From assembly GCF_024347335.1 (NCBI RefSeq), contig NZ_AP025463.1, positions 1,674,001-1,738,000 of the forward strand: a stretch of 64,000 nt of DNA. Direction: 5' to 3'. Below are positions 26,588-34,955 of this stretch, piece after piece. The notes beneath the pieces are model-generated. The model ran no database searches and was not told the origin of the DNA. It saw only the letters and a program-made list of their open reading frames with translations. Origin of the DNA: Vibrio celticus. Lineage in GTDB: Bacteria > Pseudomonadota > Gammaproteobacteria > Enterobacterales > Vibrionaceae. Position 1 is the first letter of the stretch, and the number at the start of each line of letters is the position of its first letter. The position numbers and the translations under genes are program-made.

Positions 26588-27316
26588 ATGAGTATTCAAG
26601 TAAAGAGCATCAACAAATCATACGGTGATACCCAAGTTCTTCACGACATCAGTTTCGACTGTGAGAGTGGCGAAACCTTGGTATTGCTTGGCCCAAGCGG
26701 CGCAGGCAAGAGTTCACTACTGCGTGTTTTGAACCTGCTAGAAATTGCGGATAACGGCGAATTAGACATTGCTAACGAGCAATTCGACTTTGCTGGTCAG
26801 ATCCAAGAGAAGCAAGGGCTTAAACTTCGTCGTAAAGTCGGCATGGTGTTCCAGCAATACAACTTATGGCCACACATGACGGTGATGGAAAACTTGATTG
26901 AAGCACCAACCAAAGTTGCGGGTTTGGACAAGCAAGAGGCGATCAAGCAAGCTCAAGAAGTACTAAAGACACTTCAACTTGCCGACAAAGCTGACGCTTG
27001 GCCACTTCAACTGTCTGGCGGTCAACAACAGCGTGTTGCGATTGCACGTGCGCTGATGATGAAACCGGATGTGTTGTTGTTTGATGAGCCAACAGCGGCG
27101 CTTGATCCTGAGATCACCAACCAAGTCGTGAGCATTATTAAAGAATTGAACGGAACGGGAATTACCCAAGTGGTCGTGACGCACGAAGTCGACTTCGCGA
27201 AGAAGATTGCTAGCCACGTTCTGTACCTAGAGAAAGGGTACATCGTTGAACACGGCACCAGTGATTCATTCGTTAATCCGCAGACACCTGAGTTTGCCGA
27301 GTATTTGACTCATTGA
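26588..27316 (+). CDS. artP: arginine ABC transporter ATP-binding protein ArtP
   Basis: The 242-aa protein matches ArtP along its length: MSIQVKSINKSYGDTQ, Walker A GPSGAGKSS, 'GMVFQQYNLWPHMTVMENLIEAP', LSGGQQQR, 'DEPTAALDPEIT' and 'QVVVTHEVDFAKK'. It powers uptake of arginine at the inner membrane. ATG 26588 is chosen because the family begins MSIQ; an in-frame ATG at 26573 adds five residues. First gene of artPIQM. Confidence 0.9.
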   Translation: MSIQVKSINKSYGDTQVLHDISFDCESGETLVLLGPSGAGKSSLLRVLNLLEIADNGELDIANEQFDFAGQIQEKQGLKLRRKVGMVFQQYNLWPHMTVMENLIEAPTKVAGLDKQEAIKQAQEVLKTLQLADKADAWPLQLSGGQQQRVAIARALMMKPDVLLFDEPTAALDPEITNQVVSIIKELNGTGITQVVVTHEVDFAKKIASHVLYLEKGYIVEHGTSDSFVNPQTPEFAEYLTH

Positions 27317-27436
27317 GTAAGTCTCTTATTAAAAGAAAGTTGACTCACTAGATTTAGCTAAACACAACATCAATTAAAACAATCAAATTATAAGAATGGC
27401 CACAGGCCGCTACTACACAGTATTCGGAGTAACAAA

Positions 27437-28168
27437 ATGAAAAAGATTCTATTAGCTTCACTTATCGGCCTTGCTTCTTTTAACGCAGCAGCTCAAGAAG
27501 AAATCAAATTCGCAATGGAAGCAACTTACGCACCATTCGAATACATGGATGAGAACAACCAAATCCAAGGTTTTGACGTAGACCTAGCAAACGCACTTTG
27601 TGAAGAGATGAAAGCGACATGTACTTTCCACAACCAAGCATTCGATAGCTTGATCCCTGCACTTAAATTCAAACGTTACGATGCCGCTATCTCGGCAATG
27701 GACATCACTGAAGCGCGTCTTCAACAAGTGAACTTCTCTAACGCTTACTACGATAACTCTGCAGCATTCATCTCTTTTGAAGGCAAAGTAGCAGACCAAG
27801 CAGCACTAGAAGGTAAGCGTGTTGGTGTTCAAAACGGTTCTACTCACCAGAGCTTCCTACTTGAGCAAATGACTGGCGTAACAGCGGTACCTTACTCAAG
27901 CTACCAAGATGCATTCATCGACATGAAAAACGGTCGTATCGATTCTGTATTCGGTGACACAGCCGTAGTAGCAGAATGGTTCAAGAAAGAAGACAACCTA
28001 ACGTACGTTGGCGACCAAGTAACGAACCAAGAGTACTTCGGTAACGGCTTTGGCATCGCAGTAAACAAGAGCAACCAAGAACTTGTAGACCAGCTCAACG
28101 TTGCACTTGCAGCAGTAAAAGCAAACGGCGAATACGACAAGATCTTCAACAAGTACTTCGGTAAGTAA
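27437..28168 (+). CDS. artI: periplasmic arginine-binding protein ArtI/ArtJ
   Basis: The 243-aa protein has a signal peptide (MKKILLASLIGLASFNAAAQ) and a type II amino-acid-binding fold: 'IKFAMEATYAPFEYMDENNQIQGFDVDLANALC', 'AISAMDITEARLQQVNFSNAYYDN' and 'VGVQNGSTHQ'. It delivers arginine to ArtQM. The 120-nt gap before it is the largest in the operon. I cannot distinguish ArtI from ArtJ, since a single binding-protein gene is present. Confidence 0.9.
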   Translation: MKKILLASLIGLASFNAAAQEEIKFAMEATYAPFEYMDENNQIQGFDVDLANALCEEMKATCTFHNQAFDSLIPALKFKRYDAAISAMDITEARLQQVNFSNAYYDNSAAFISFEGKVADQAALEGKRVGVQNGSTHQSFLLEQMTGVTAVPYSSYQDAFIDMKNGRIDSVFGDTAVVAEWFKKEDNLTYVGDQVTNQEYFGNGFGIAVNKSNQELVDQLNVALAAVKANGEYDKIFNKYFGK

Positions 28169-28171
28169 TTT

Positions 28172-28858
28172 ATGGAATTAACGGGTTACTCTTTAGGGCT
28201 CGTCGAAGCAAGCTGGATGACTGTTCAGCTTGCGTTCGTAAGCCTATTGGTTGGATTGGTTCTAGCAGTTTTGTTTGCAAGTGGTGAGATGTCTCGTCGT
28301 ATTGCAATCAAATGGCCAACGACTGCATTTGTGACGATTGTTCGTGGTTTACCAGAAATTCTGGTCGTACTGTTTATCTACTTTGGTTCGACACAAGTTC
28401 TGTTCATGATCACTGGCGACTTCATAGAAGTGAGCCCGTTCTTATCTGGTGTTGTTGCACTGTCACTTATCTTTGCTTCTTACGCTTCGCAAACCTTGCG
28501 TGGTGCATTAAAAGCAGTAAGCAAAGGGCAGAGAGAAGCAGCAAGCGCGCTTGGTATTTCTCAGTCTCGTGCATTCTTTCGTATCGTATTGCCTCAAGCG
28601 GTAAGACACGCACTACCAGGGTTAACCAACCAATGGTTAGTGTTATTGAAAGACACAGCGCTAGTTTCGCTGATTGGCGTAACAGATTTGCTGAAACAAG
28701 CACAACTAACATCCGCTGCAACGCACGAAGCATTTACTTGGTACGCGACAGCAGCAGCAATCTACTTGGTCATCACTTTAATCACACAAAGATTGGTAAA
28801 AGTGATTGATGGTAAGTTCTCTATTCAAGGTTTGGGTAATAAAGGGGCAATGGCATGA
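28172..28858 (+). CDS. artQ: arginine ABC transporter permease ArtQ
   Basis: The 228-aa membrane protein has about five helices and the amino-acid permease EAA loop (LRGALKAVSKGQREAASALGIS), along with 'VTIVRGLPEILVVLFIYFGS', strongly like ArtQ. It pairs with ArtM in the inner membrane. It starts 3 nt after artI and overlaps artM by 4 nt (ATGA). Confidence 0.9.
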   Translation: MELTGYSLGLVEASWMTVQLAFVSLLVGLVLAVLFASGEMSRRIAIKWPTTAFVTIVRGLPEILVVLFIYFGSTQVLFMITGDFIEVSPFLSGVVALSLIFASYASQTLRGALKAVSKGQREAASALGISQSRAFFRIVLPQAVRHALPGLTNQWLVLLKDTALVSLIGVTDLLKQAQLTSAATHEAFTWYATAAAIYLVITLITQRLVKVIDGKFSIQGLGNKGAMA

Positions 28859-29523
28859 ATCAACAATACCTCTCTCAAATGCTTGAAGGCTTAGTGACCA
28901 GTCTGCAACTCACAGGTGCTTCATTACTTGTTGGCTGTATCTTGTCACTGCTGATGACGGTAACGCTAATCCTAAGAATACCGGCGATTCACTGGTTCAC
29001 TCGTGGCATCATCACGCTGTTCACCGGCACACCATTATTGGTGCAGATCTTCTTGGTGTATTACGGCCCGGGTCAATTCGATTGGATTCGTGAAAGCTTC
29101 ATGTGGACTTGGTTAAGCCAACCTTGGTTCTGTGCGATGTTAGCATTAGCTTTGAACACCGCGGCATACAGCACGCTACTGTTCAGAGGCGCATTCAACG
29201 CCATTCCAGCAGGGCAGTGGGAAGCATGTCGCGCACTCGGCATGGACAAAATCGCAACGCTTAAAGTGTTACTGCCATACGCACTACGCCGCGCCGTTCC
29301 AGCTTACTCGAACGAAGTGATTCTAGTGTTCAAAGGCACGTCACTGGCAAGCACCATCACCATCATGGATTTGATGGGCTACGCTCAGCGTATCAACGGC
29401 CAAACCTACGACACGCTCACAGTGTTCGGCATTGCTGGCGCATTCTACCTAGCAGTGAACGGTGTATTAACGCTGATCTTCCGTCAGGTAGAGAAGAAGG
29501 CCCTCGCATTCGAAGCGGCATAA
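28855..29523 (+). CDS. artM: arginine ABC transporter permease ArtM
   Basis: The 222-aa membrane protein has the permease EAA loop 'LLFRGAFNAIPAGQWEACRALGMDK' and 'LFTGTPLLVQIFLVYYGPGQF', characteristic of ArtM. It is translated from an ATG overlapping the artQ stop, the sign of coupled translation. Last gene of the operon, with a terminator 30 nt on. Confidence 0.9.
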   Translation: MNQQYLSQMLEGLVTSLQLTGASLLVGCILSLLMTVTLILRIPAIHWFTRGIITLFTGTPLLVQIFLVYYGPGQFDWIRESFMWTWLSQPWFCAMLALALNTAAYSTLLFRGAFNAIPAGQWEACRALGMDKIATLKVLLPYALRRAVPAYSNEVILVFKGTSLASTITIMDLMGYAQRINGQTYDTLTVFGIAGAFYLAVNGVLTLIFRQVEKKALAFEAA

Positions 29524-29557
29524 GCTAGCAATTCACAAGCGTAACTAACTTATAAAG

Positions 29558-29594
29558 CCTGCCATTTATGTTCGCATTGATGGCAGGTTTTTTT
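29558..29594 (+). terminator. intrinsic terminator of the art operon
   Basis: CCTGCCA, a 16-nt loop, TGGCAGG, then seven T. Confidence 0.9.
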
Positions 29595-29757
29595 GTGTTT
29601 GGGTATGTGTAGGGTACTGTGATTATATACAGCATGGGCGGGTTTTCGCTAAAATCATACTATATAGAAATATTCTGCAATTTGTCATTCAATGAGTTTA
29701 TCTATGTTTTAAGTCACTGAATTGCTGTGATTAATCGTGATAGATTACCGTGCATAT

Positions 29758-29820
29758 GAAACTAGATAGGATGATTCTGTATTTAAATGCAGAATTTTTC
29801 GGTCTAATAGCTGTTATACG
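29758..29820 (+). repeat. 63-bp dispersed repeat, copy 2
   Basis: This is the partner of 3163-3225. Here ATTCTG and CAGAAT form a perfect 6-bp stem around TATTTAAATG. It ends AATAGCTGTTATACG, 13 nt before the ATG of a small membrane-protein gene. The rest of the 29524-29833 gap holds the art terminator and nothing else I recognise. Confidence 0.6.
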
Positions 29821-29833
29821 AATGGAGTGAATA

Positions 29834-30235
29834 ATGTACAAGGAAACAGATTTTAGACTAAGCCAAGTAGAGTTTAGCATCAAAAAAGATTCATACCCTT
29901 TATCAAAAATTAATAATGCGAGAGTTAAGAAACTTGGTTTGCTTGATAATCTGGGGCAAATAATATTTTGGCTATTTGTTTTTTCAGGAGCAGTTTGGCT
30001 CGCAATAACCACTCTTGAAAGTACACCTTTTTGGTTGCAAGCTTTAGTTGTTACTTTAACGATTGTAGGGCTTGTATTTGGTCTACTTCGTTGTTCAAAA
30101 TATGCATTACAAATTGAGTTTCGCCATATTGATGAAACAGGAGTTCAATGGGTAAATGTAGCTAAGTCTTACTCTGAATCTGACAATGTGTTATTTGAAC
30201 AACAAGCTGCGGCACTGAAGGCAACACTCGTATAA
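29834..30235 (+). CDS. two-TM membrane protein, unknown
   Basis: The 133-aa protein has a charged N-terminal region (about 1-50), two adjacent membrane segments (IIFWLFVFSGAVWLAIT and LQALVVTLTIVGLVFGLL), and a soluble C-terminal tail rich in Glu, Gln and Ser. The layout resembles DUF6232-like proteins, but I am not sure. It is preceded by the 63-bp repeat and ends TATAACAAATAAGG, an attC-like start cut by the IS91 element. Confidence 0.5.
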   Translation: MYKETDFRLSQVEFSIKKDSYPLSKINNARVKKLGLLDNLGQIIFWLFVFSGAVWLAITTLESTPFWLQALVVTLTIVGLVFGLLRCSKYALQIEFRHIDETGVQWVNVAKSYSESDNVLFEQQAAALKATLV

Positions 30236-30487
30236 CAAATAAGGATTAAGCGTTGCGTAGCCAACGTTAAATCCCGAGTGTTGAACAAGCCCGAAGCCAC
30301 TTTATTAAGTAAATTGTACGGTTGGATTTGAAGGGCACATCGTCTTGATACTTTTCTCAAGGCGATCGAGGTCAAGATAAGGTTGCGACAGTAATCTTAT
30401 CAATCAGTTAGCTATTTTGTTGCTGTCTGTCGTCAATTCTCCTCTTATTTCACTTTTGCCATTATCCTTATTATTCGTGCCTTTCGG

Positions 30488-31540
30488 CTACGTGGGTCGG
30501 CTCACTCCAACACACGCCATATCATGCTGACAGCAAGGGCATACTCGTATCGCTTTGGTTCTTATCCGCGCCGTTACTGATGGCATGAGGTAGAGTAAAT
30601 TCAACAGTAGCAACTGAATACGAACTCGTAAGGCGTGTGCCTGACCACGCAGAAAACCGTAGTCTCGTACTCGTTGTAACCCTTTGGGCAGTACGTGTTG
30701 CAAAATGAGCAGAAGGAACTTGAGGGTGGGTAAGGTGCGCATTCGCCATGCGTTGGTCTTGCTCTCTTTATAACGGAAGGTAACCGCATTATCGGTGACT
30801 TTGATGATATCTTCATCAGGCAGTACACCGCGATAGAGATAGCGCGACAAATAGTTCAGGGCAGACTGGCCGTATCCTACTTGTCTGCAATCGACCACCC
30901 ATTGCTTTGGTATGCCATTAGGCAGCCATAACATCGGATGTTGCTTGATGGTTTCTAGCATTCTTGCCCGCCATACTTGGGCTAAAGCAAACGCGTTAAA
31001 AAGATAATGCTTGTTGCCTTTGTGCCACTCTTGCCTTGACGCATTGTATTGGCCTGCTGCCACAATGATGTGTAGATGTGGGTGCAAGTTTCGTTGTCGA
31101 CTATGAGTATGAAGCACGGCAGTGAACCCCATTTCACCTTGCTGCTGCCTGTTGGCAAAATCCTTTAAAACCCCCGCTGCCACCTTAAACATACCGTTAT
31201 ATATCGCTTTCGGTTGATGCCTTGCCAACACTCTTAATTGATGCGGTAACGTGAACGTCACCATGAAGTAGTGAACAGGTAACCGTTTTTGTTGCTGACG
31301 CTGAAGCCAATCAGCGGTGGTGCGTTGTTGGCATTGAGGGCAATGCCGATGGCCACAAGAAAGGGGTAATCGGTCATCATGATGGCAGTGGTGACAAAAC
31401 CATTGTGACCGACCTTGTTGCTCCGTTTTACAGCGCAGCATTGCTCCCATAGCACGGTGCATGTCACCATTCATTTGCGCACGATGGTGATGTTTAAGTG
31501 CGTGGTGGTGTTGGCGGAGCAGTTCAATAAAAGTGCTCAT
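30488..31540 (-). CDS. tnpA: IS91-family HUH transposase
   Basis: The 350-aa protein has an N-terminal zinc-binding domain (CHHCHHDDRLPLSCGHRHCPQCQ), the HUH metal motif in NLHPHLHIIVAAG and a catalytic Tyr candidate in 'ALNYLSRYLYRG'. A C-terminal CPCC pair is also present. It nicks and joins single strands during rolling-circle transposition. I start at ATG 31540, which overlaps the integrase stop (ATGA), rather than 12 nt upstream. Confidence 0.85.
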   Translation of the reverse strand: MSTFIELLRQHHHALKHHHRAQMNGDMHRAMGAMLRCKTEQQGRSQWFCHHCHHDDRLPLSCGHRHCPQCQQRTTADWLQRQQQKRLPVHYFMVTFTLPHQLRVLARHQPKAIYNGMFKVAAGVLKDFANRQQQGEMGFTAVLHTHSRQRNLHPHLHIIVAAGQYNASRQEWHKGNKHYLFNAFALAQVWRARMLETIKQHPMLWLPNGIPKQWVVDCRQVGYGQSALNYLSRYLYRGVLPDEDIIKVTDNAVTFRYKESKTNAWRMRTLPTLKFLLLILQHVLPKGLQRVRDYGFLRGQAHALRVRIQLLLLNLLYLMPSVTARIRTKAIRVCPCCQHDMACVGVSRPT

Positions 31541-32424
31541 TTTATGCTCCACTTTAAATCCAATGCATCGGTCAATTGGTTGATGGCAATCGCCGCATCA
31601 CGTTGCTTTATATGAGTCATTCGGGTGTAACGCGCCGTGGTATTAAGGCTTGCGTGACCCAACAGCATTTGCAGTGAACGAAGGTCAAGCCCTTGCTCAA
31701 GTAAATGCGTTGCAAAGCAGTGTCTCAGTGAATGAGGGCTCGCGTGCTTTTGGATGCCACACTCTTTGATCACAAGCTTCATGGTTTTTTGAATACCGCC
31801 TCTATCCATGGGCGCATCGCAACCTTGCCCAAGGCCAGGGAACAGTAATTGAGGGTGCTTATGAGTGAGCCAATGTGCGCGAAGGGCACTGAGCGTTCGC
31901 ATCGGAAGCGGCACCATTCGGTCTTTTCCGCCTTTTCCTTCTCGTATATGGACGCGCATCGTTTGGCTGTCGATATCGTGAACCATAAGATTCAGCCCTT
32001 CACCAAGGCGCAACCCCATACTATAAAGTGTTAAGAAGAAGACTTGGTAACGCGCTTGTCGCGTGTGAGTGATGAGCGAACTGACTTGTTGCGGTGTGAG
32101 TATGTCAGGCAGTCGTTTGACTTGTGGCGGTTTGACGATATTAAGCCATTCCCACTGTTTGCCCAGCGTGTATCGGTAGAAAAACTGCAAGCCATTACGA
32201 TCGAGTTTAATGGTGCTCCACGAGTGGGTTTGGATGAGAGAGGCGAAGAACTGTTTAAGGTCACTGGTGGTTAACGTATCAGGCACTCGATCAAAATGAG
32301 CGGTGATCCGACGAACAGCACGAGAATAGGCATCAATGGTCGCGGGTCGTTTACCTTGCAGCTTTAGATTGGTAAGGTGTTGTTCATAAAGGGTGTTGTA
32401 GCGTTTTAAGTCGGCGGGTTTCAT
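31537..32424 (-). CDS. tyrosine recombinase of the IS91-type element
   Basis: The 295-aa protein has an N-terminal SAM-like core-binding domain and a catalytic domain with the Arg in 'GLRLGEG', Lys in 'GKGGKDR', the HxxR box in 'HSLRHCFA', the second His in 'LLGHAS' and Tyr in 'ARYTR'. It resembles XerC/D-type recombinases of IS91 relatives and lacks the extra patch that marks integron integrases. ATG 32424 has AGGAG 7 nt upstream. Confidence 0.85.
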   Translation of the reverse strand: MKPADLKRYNTLYEQHLTNLKLQGKRPATIDAYSRAVRRITAHFDRVPDTLTTSDLKQFFASLIQTHSWSTIKLDRNGLQFFYRYTLGKQWEWLNIVKPPQVKRLPDILTPQQVSSLITHTRQARYQVFFLTLYSMGLRLGEGLNLMVHDIDSQTMRVHIREGKGGKDRMVPLPMRTLSALRAHWLTHKHPQLLFPGLGQGCDAPMDRGGIQKTMKLVIKECGIQKHASPHSLRHCFATHLLEQGLDLRSLQMLLGHASLNTTARYTRMTHIKQRDAAIAINQLTDALDLKWSIK

Positions 32425-32513
32425 GGGGTTACTCCTGTAGATGACCATCATAGTGATGGTGTTACAAGAGTATGGCTTGCGCTCGTTTTACTCTGCCGCG
32501 TAGCGGCTTCGTT

Positions 32514-32637
32514 CAACAAAGCGTTTAAGACGGATTCCCAACGCTCGGCATTTTCGGCTTGATTCAGTTTTAGTGTTTACGGCACAATAATTTAGGTAGG
32601 GTGGTAGCGTTGCTCACCACTTAACGCGGCGTTGATG
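32514..32637 (+). repeat. attC site (VCR-like)
   Basis: The site opens CAACAAAGCGTTTAAGACGG, then ATTCCCAACGCTCGGCATTTTCGG, has the middle TTTTAGTGTTTACGG and ends GTAGCGTTGCTCACC ... TTAACGCGGCGTTG. These are the left and right halves of a Vibrio chromosomal-integron attC. It lies between the IS91-type element and the gene at 32666, in the orientation expected for plus-strand cassettes. Confidence 0.7.
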
Positions 32638-32665
32638 TGCTTTTGCGAAATAAAGGGGCTGTAAA

Positions 32666-33427
32666 GTGAATAAACTCTATCGATGGGCTATTGGGAGCGT
32701 TTTATCTAAACCTGCTCCAGAAAGAGTACCACGCACAGGCGAGAAAGCGGTTGAAGTTGATTGCTATGTCATGTATATCAGAGCAAAAGATGACTCTTGG
32801 AATATTTTAGCCGAAAGCATTGATAGTACCGGTGTAAAAGGTCGCCAGTGGAGCTACGATAGTTACACTGAAGAGTCCCACGTAGACTTTGAGGATATTA
32901 ACAAAGCTAACATTGAAATTACTCATTTCTATAAAACCTATGATATTCAATATTTCAGTTTAAATGATTACCTTTTAAAAGGTGTTCTCCCGTATTACCA
33001 ACTTACAATACAGTTCAATAAAACAGCGCAAGTTTTCTACAATAGAAAGGAATTAACTCGCTCAGAGCGAATGACTACTTTAGAACTGATACTAGAGAAA
33101 ACTATTGATGATAGAGAATTTGGCGTCACTGTCTATGGTCTATCCAGCCTCTTGCATAGTCAGCGTTGGTATTATCATCCAGACCGAAAACGAAACACAA
33201 ACTACAACGAGTTACTTTTGGAGTCTCTTGTAGAAAGTGGCGATCTGGAAAAGGACAATGACGTCTATCGGTTATCTAGACATGCGTTGGTTTCATTGTC
33301 ACAACACGAGCAAGATGATAGAAAGCATAAGGAAACTCTAAGTCAATCGAAAGCAATGACTAAGCTGACATTTGCACTCATATTCGTAGGACTTATTCAA
33401 GCTTACATTACTTTTACTAAAGGTTAA
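32666..33427 (+). CDS. tail-anchored protein of unknown function, cassette-borne
   Basis: The 253-aa protein starts at GTG with AAGGGG upstream. It has a soluble N-terminal region ('TGEKAVEVDCYVMYIRAKDDSWNILAESIDSTGVKGRQWSYDSY'), a middle with winged-helix-like 'LLLESLVESGDLEKDNDVYRLSRHALVSLSQ' and a single C-terminal membrane segment (LTFALIFVGLIQAYITF). The layout suggests a cytosolic sensor anchored to the membrane by its tail. I recognise no family. It sits between two attC sites. Confidence 0.6.
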   Translation: MNKLYRWAIGSVLSKPAPERVPRTGEKAVEVDCYVMYIRAKDDSWNILAESIDSTGVKGRQWSYDSYTEESHVDFEDINKANIEITHFYKTYDIQYFSLNDYLLKGVLPYYQLTIQFNKTAQVFYNRKELTRSERMTTLELILEKTIDDREFGVTVYGLSSLLHSQRWYYHPDRKRNTNYNELLLESLVESGDLEKDNDVYRLSRHALVSLSQHEQDDRKHKETLSQSKAMTKLTFALIFVGLIQAYITFTKG

Positions 33428-33685
33428 CCACACACATACAAACCGTTTAAGAGTGATTCGCAGCGCGTGGCAGCTTTTCTATTGTAGTCAGTAGTTTAGA
33501 GCGGGTTACTGACTTGTGAAGTATGACGTTACCATTTTGATCTACGGCAAGAAGAATAGAGTGGCTTTTAGTTAGGTCGATACCGCAGAAATAAGAATAA
33601 TCAGACATGGTGCCTCAGATGCATTTAAGTACCACATAAGTGTGGCAGATCCTCGGGAGGGGGAATCCATGTCATTCGTTATGTA
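33424..33685 (+). repeat. attC site split by an IS110 remnant
   Basis: The left half is clear just after the stop codon: GGTTAACC, then CAAACCGTTTAAGAGTGATT and CGCAGCGCGTGGCAGC. From about 33447 the sequence is also the tail of a minus-strand IS110-like fragment. The right half is missing except for a possible TTCGTTATG near 33677. Confidence 0.5.
33447..33608 (-). pseudogene. IS110-family transposase, N-terminal fragment
   Basis: The 53-aa ORF on the minus strand reads MSDYSYFCGIDLTKSHSILL then AVDQNGNVILHKSVTRSKLL, the first strand and catalytic Asp of the DEDD domain of IS110-family transposases. It stops after EKLPRAANHS, where the attC-like sequence begins, so the rest of the gene is gone. 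IS1111/IS110 elements are known to target attC sites, matching its position. Confidence 0.7.
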
Positions 33686-33700
33686 TCAAGGAAGATTAAA

Positions 33701-34141
33701 ATGAAGAAAACGAATAAATTACTGTTAATTCTAGCTCTCGCTATGATTCTCATGGGAGCCTCCAAGGTGGTTGGATACTATTTCAACTATGGATTAATTA
33801 ACATCACATACACGGTCTATGTATTGATTGGATTGCTACTCTGCTTCCTACTTTACGCCAAAATGCAAATAGCTAATTGGTTATTGTTCGTGTTTTTTCT
33901 GGCTCAAGTCATCGTGATATATAGCCCCACCTATAGGTATGATTTTACTACAGGGTTGAGCGTGAATTTCACATACTGGACAGGTTCGATCGATACCCCT
34001 TTAAACGAGAGGTATGGATTTGCTTTCAATTTACTATCGGTTTTTCTGATGGGGTTGTGTATAGCAGGGATAGGAAGCTCCAACAAAGCAGAGACTATAA
34101 AAAACAGTGGTAAGCTAGAAAATACTCAAGCAGACAGCTAA
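33701..34141 (+). CDS. four-TM membrane protein, unknown
   Basis: The 146-aa protein has four likely helices (about residues 7-26, 35-53, 57-76 and 108-126) and a polar C-terminal tail. ATG follows AAGGAAG. No family recognised. Its stop codon overlaps the first box of an attC site, as in a classic gene cassette. Confidence 0.6.
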   Translation: MKKTNKLLLILALAMILMGASKVVGYYFNYGLINITYTVYVLIGLLLCFLLYAKMQIANWLLFVFFLAQVIVIYSPTYRYDFTTGLSVNFTYWTGSIDTPLNERYGFAFNLLSVFLMGLCIAGIGSSNKAETIKNSGKLENTQADS

Positions 34142-34237
34142 CAGTCGGCGTTTTTACTATGCGTTGTGTTTGGTGTTTAAGGTGGTCTGCGGAAGCATCA
34201 GTATTGCGTTGCTCACCCCCTAACATGGGCGTTAGGC
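34137..34237 (+). repeat. attC site (VCR-like, best in window)
   Basis: It starts GCTAACAGTCGGCG, overlapping the stop codon of the preceding ORF. It continues with TTTGGTGTTTAAGGTGG in the middle and ends GTATTGCGTTGCTCACC ... ATGGGCGTTAGGC. The last seven bases, GTTAGGC, match the core-site consensus GTTRRRY exactly. Confidence 0.8.
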
Positions 34238-34267
34238 AAAAAGAAGAAATATTCAGTAGGGGAAGTC

Positions 34268-34822
34268 ATGGAAATAAGAGCTGCAAAACTAGAGGACATC
34301 AGTCAAATCGTAGAACTACAGAAATCTTGTCATGTATCTAACTTGCATGAGTCTGATAAATGCGATGGTTTCTTAAATACAGTGATGGACGAAGAGCTTC
34401 TAACTCAAGTTATCGAGCAAGAGCAGGCTATATATGTTGCTGAACTCAACAATACGATAGTAGCGATGGCTGCTTGTGCTTCATGGAAGTTCTGGGAATA
34501 TTCAGAAGGACTCACTACTGTGGCGAACAAGCTTGGTTCAGTGGTAGTTGGGAGTACCCAACTAAGCTCTTCTAATTCATACTTTTGGGGACCTGTCTGT
34601 GTGGGTAAGGCTTGTCGTGGTCAAGGTGTGTTTGAGAAGTTGTTTCGGTTTAGTTGTGAAGTAAGAAGTTCTAAATTTTCTTACGTCTACACGTACGTGC
34701 ATAAAGACAATGCTCGTTCTTTTGCTGCTCATACCAATAAAGCAGGCTTTAAATATACAAAAGACTTTGTTCTCAATGGGCAAACTTTTCAGGAAATGGC
34801 GCGCGAAACGAAATTTGCCTAA
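34268..34822 (+). CDS. GNAT N-acetyltransferase, cassette-borne
   Basis: The 184-aa protein has 'GPVCVGKACRGQGVFEKLFRFSCEVRS' (CoA loop, R-G-Q-G) and 'VHKDNARSFAAHTNKAGFKYTKDF' (C-terminal GNAT motif). Substrate unknown. AGGGGAAG precedes the ATG. It is flanked on both sides by attC sites, with the downstream one overlapping its stop. Confidence 0.8.
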   Translation: MEIRAAKLEDISQIVELQKSCHVSNLHESDKCDGFLNTVMDEELLTQVIEQEQAIYVAELNNTIVAMAACASWKFWEYSEGLTTVANKLGSVVVGSTQLSSSNSYFWGPVCVGKACRGQGVFEKLFRFSCEVRSSKFSYVYTYVHKDNARSFAAHTNKAGFKYTKDFVLNGQTFQEMARETKFA

Positions 34823-34925
34823 CAAGCGCTCAAGATGAATTCCCAACGCTTTGCAGTTTCGACTTACTTGGCTTTAAAGCGTTTATGTCACAGAGGGTTC
34901 GGCCATAACGTCACTCACACCTATA
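34817..34925 (+). repeat. attC site, right end degenerate
   Basis: It begins GCCTAACAAGCGCTCAAGA, then TTCCCAACGCTTTGCAGTTTC. GCCTAAC is a perfect inverse core (RYYYAAC) overlapping the GNAT stop. The right half (GGCTTTAAAGCGTTTATG, GGCCATAACG) is decayed and lacks a clean GTTRRRY. Confidence 0.6.
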
Positions 34926-34955
34926 CATAGTGTTGCTTTCTACGAGGGAATGAAC

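Larger units (their letters stand above)
30287..32510 (-). mobile_element. IS91-type element with HUH transposase and tyrosine recombinase
   Basis: Two overlapping genes, a phage-type integrase then an HUH transposase, identify an IS91-family element moving by rolling-circle transposition. Its ends are not certain. The octamer TGTTGAAC sits at 30279-30286 and its inverse GTTCAACA at 32511-32518, and a hairpin (GCCGC-GTA-GCGGC) lies next to the right one, as at IS91-type ends that insert at GAAC/GTTC. The right edge directly abuts an attC site. Both ORFs are intact. Confidence 0.65.

Noticed and set aside
31537..32424. Tyrosine recombinase considered as an integron integrase (IntI)
   Set aside because: It overlaps and is oriented with an HUH transposase, as in IS91-type elements, and I see no integron-specific insert near the second catalytic motif.
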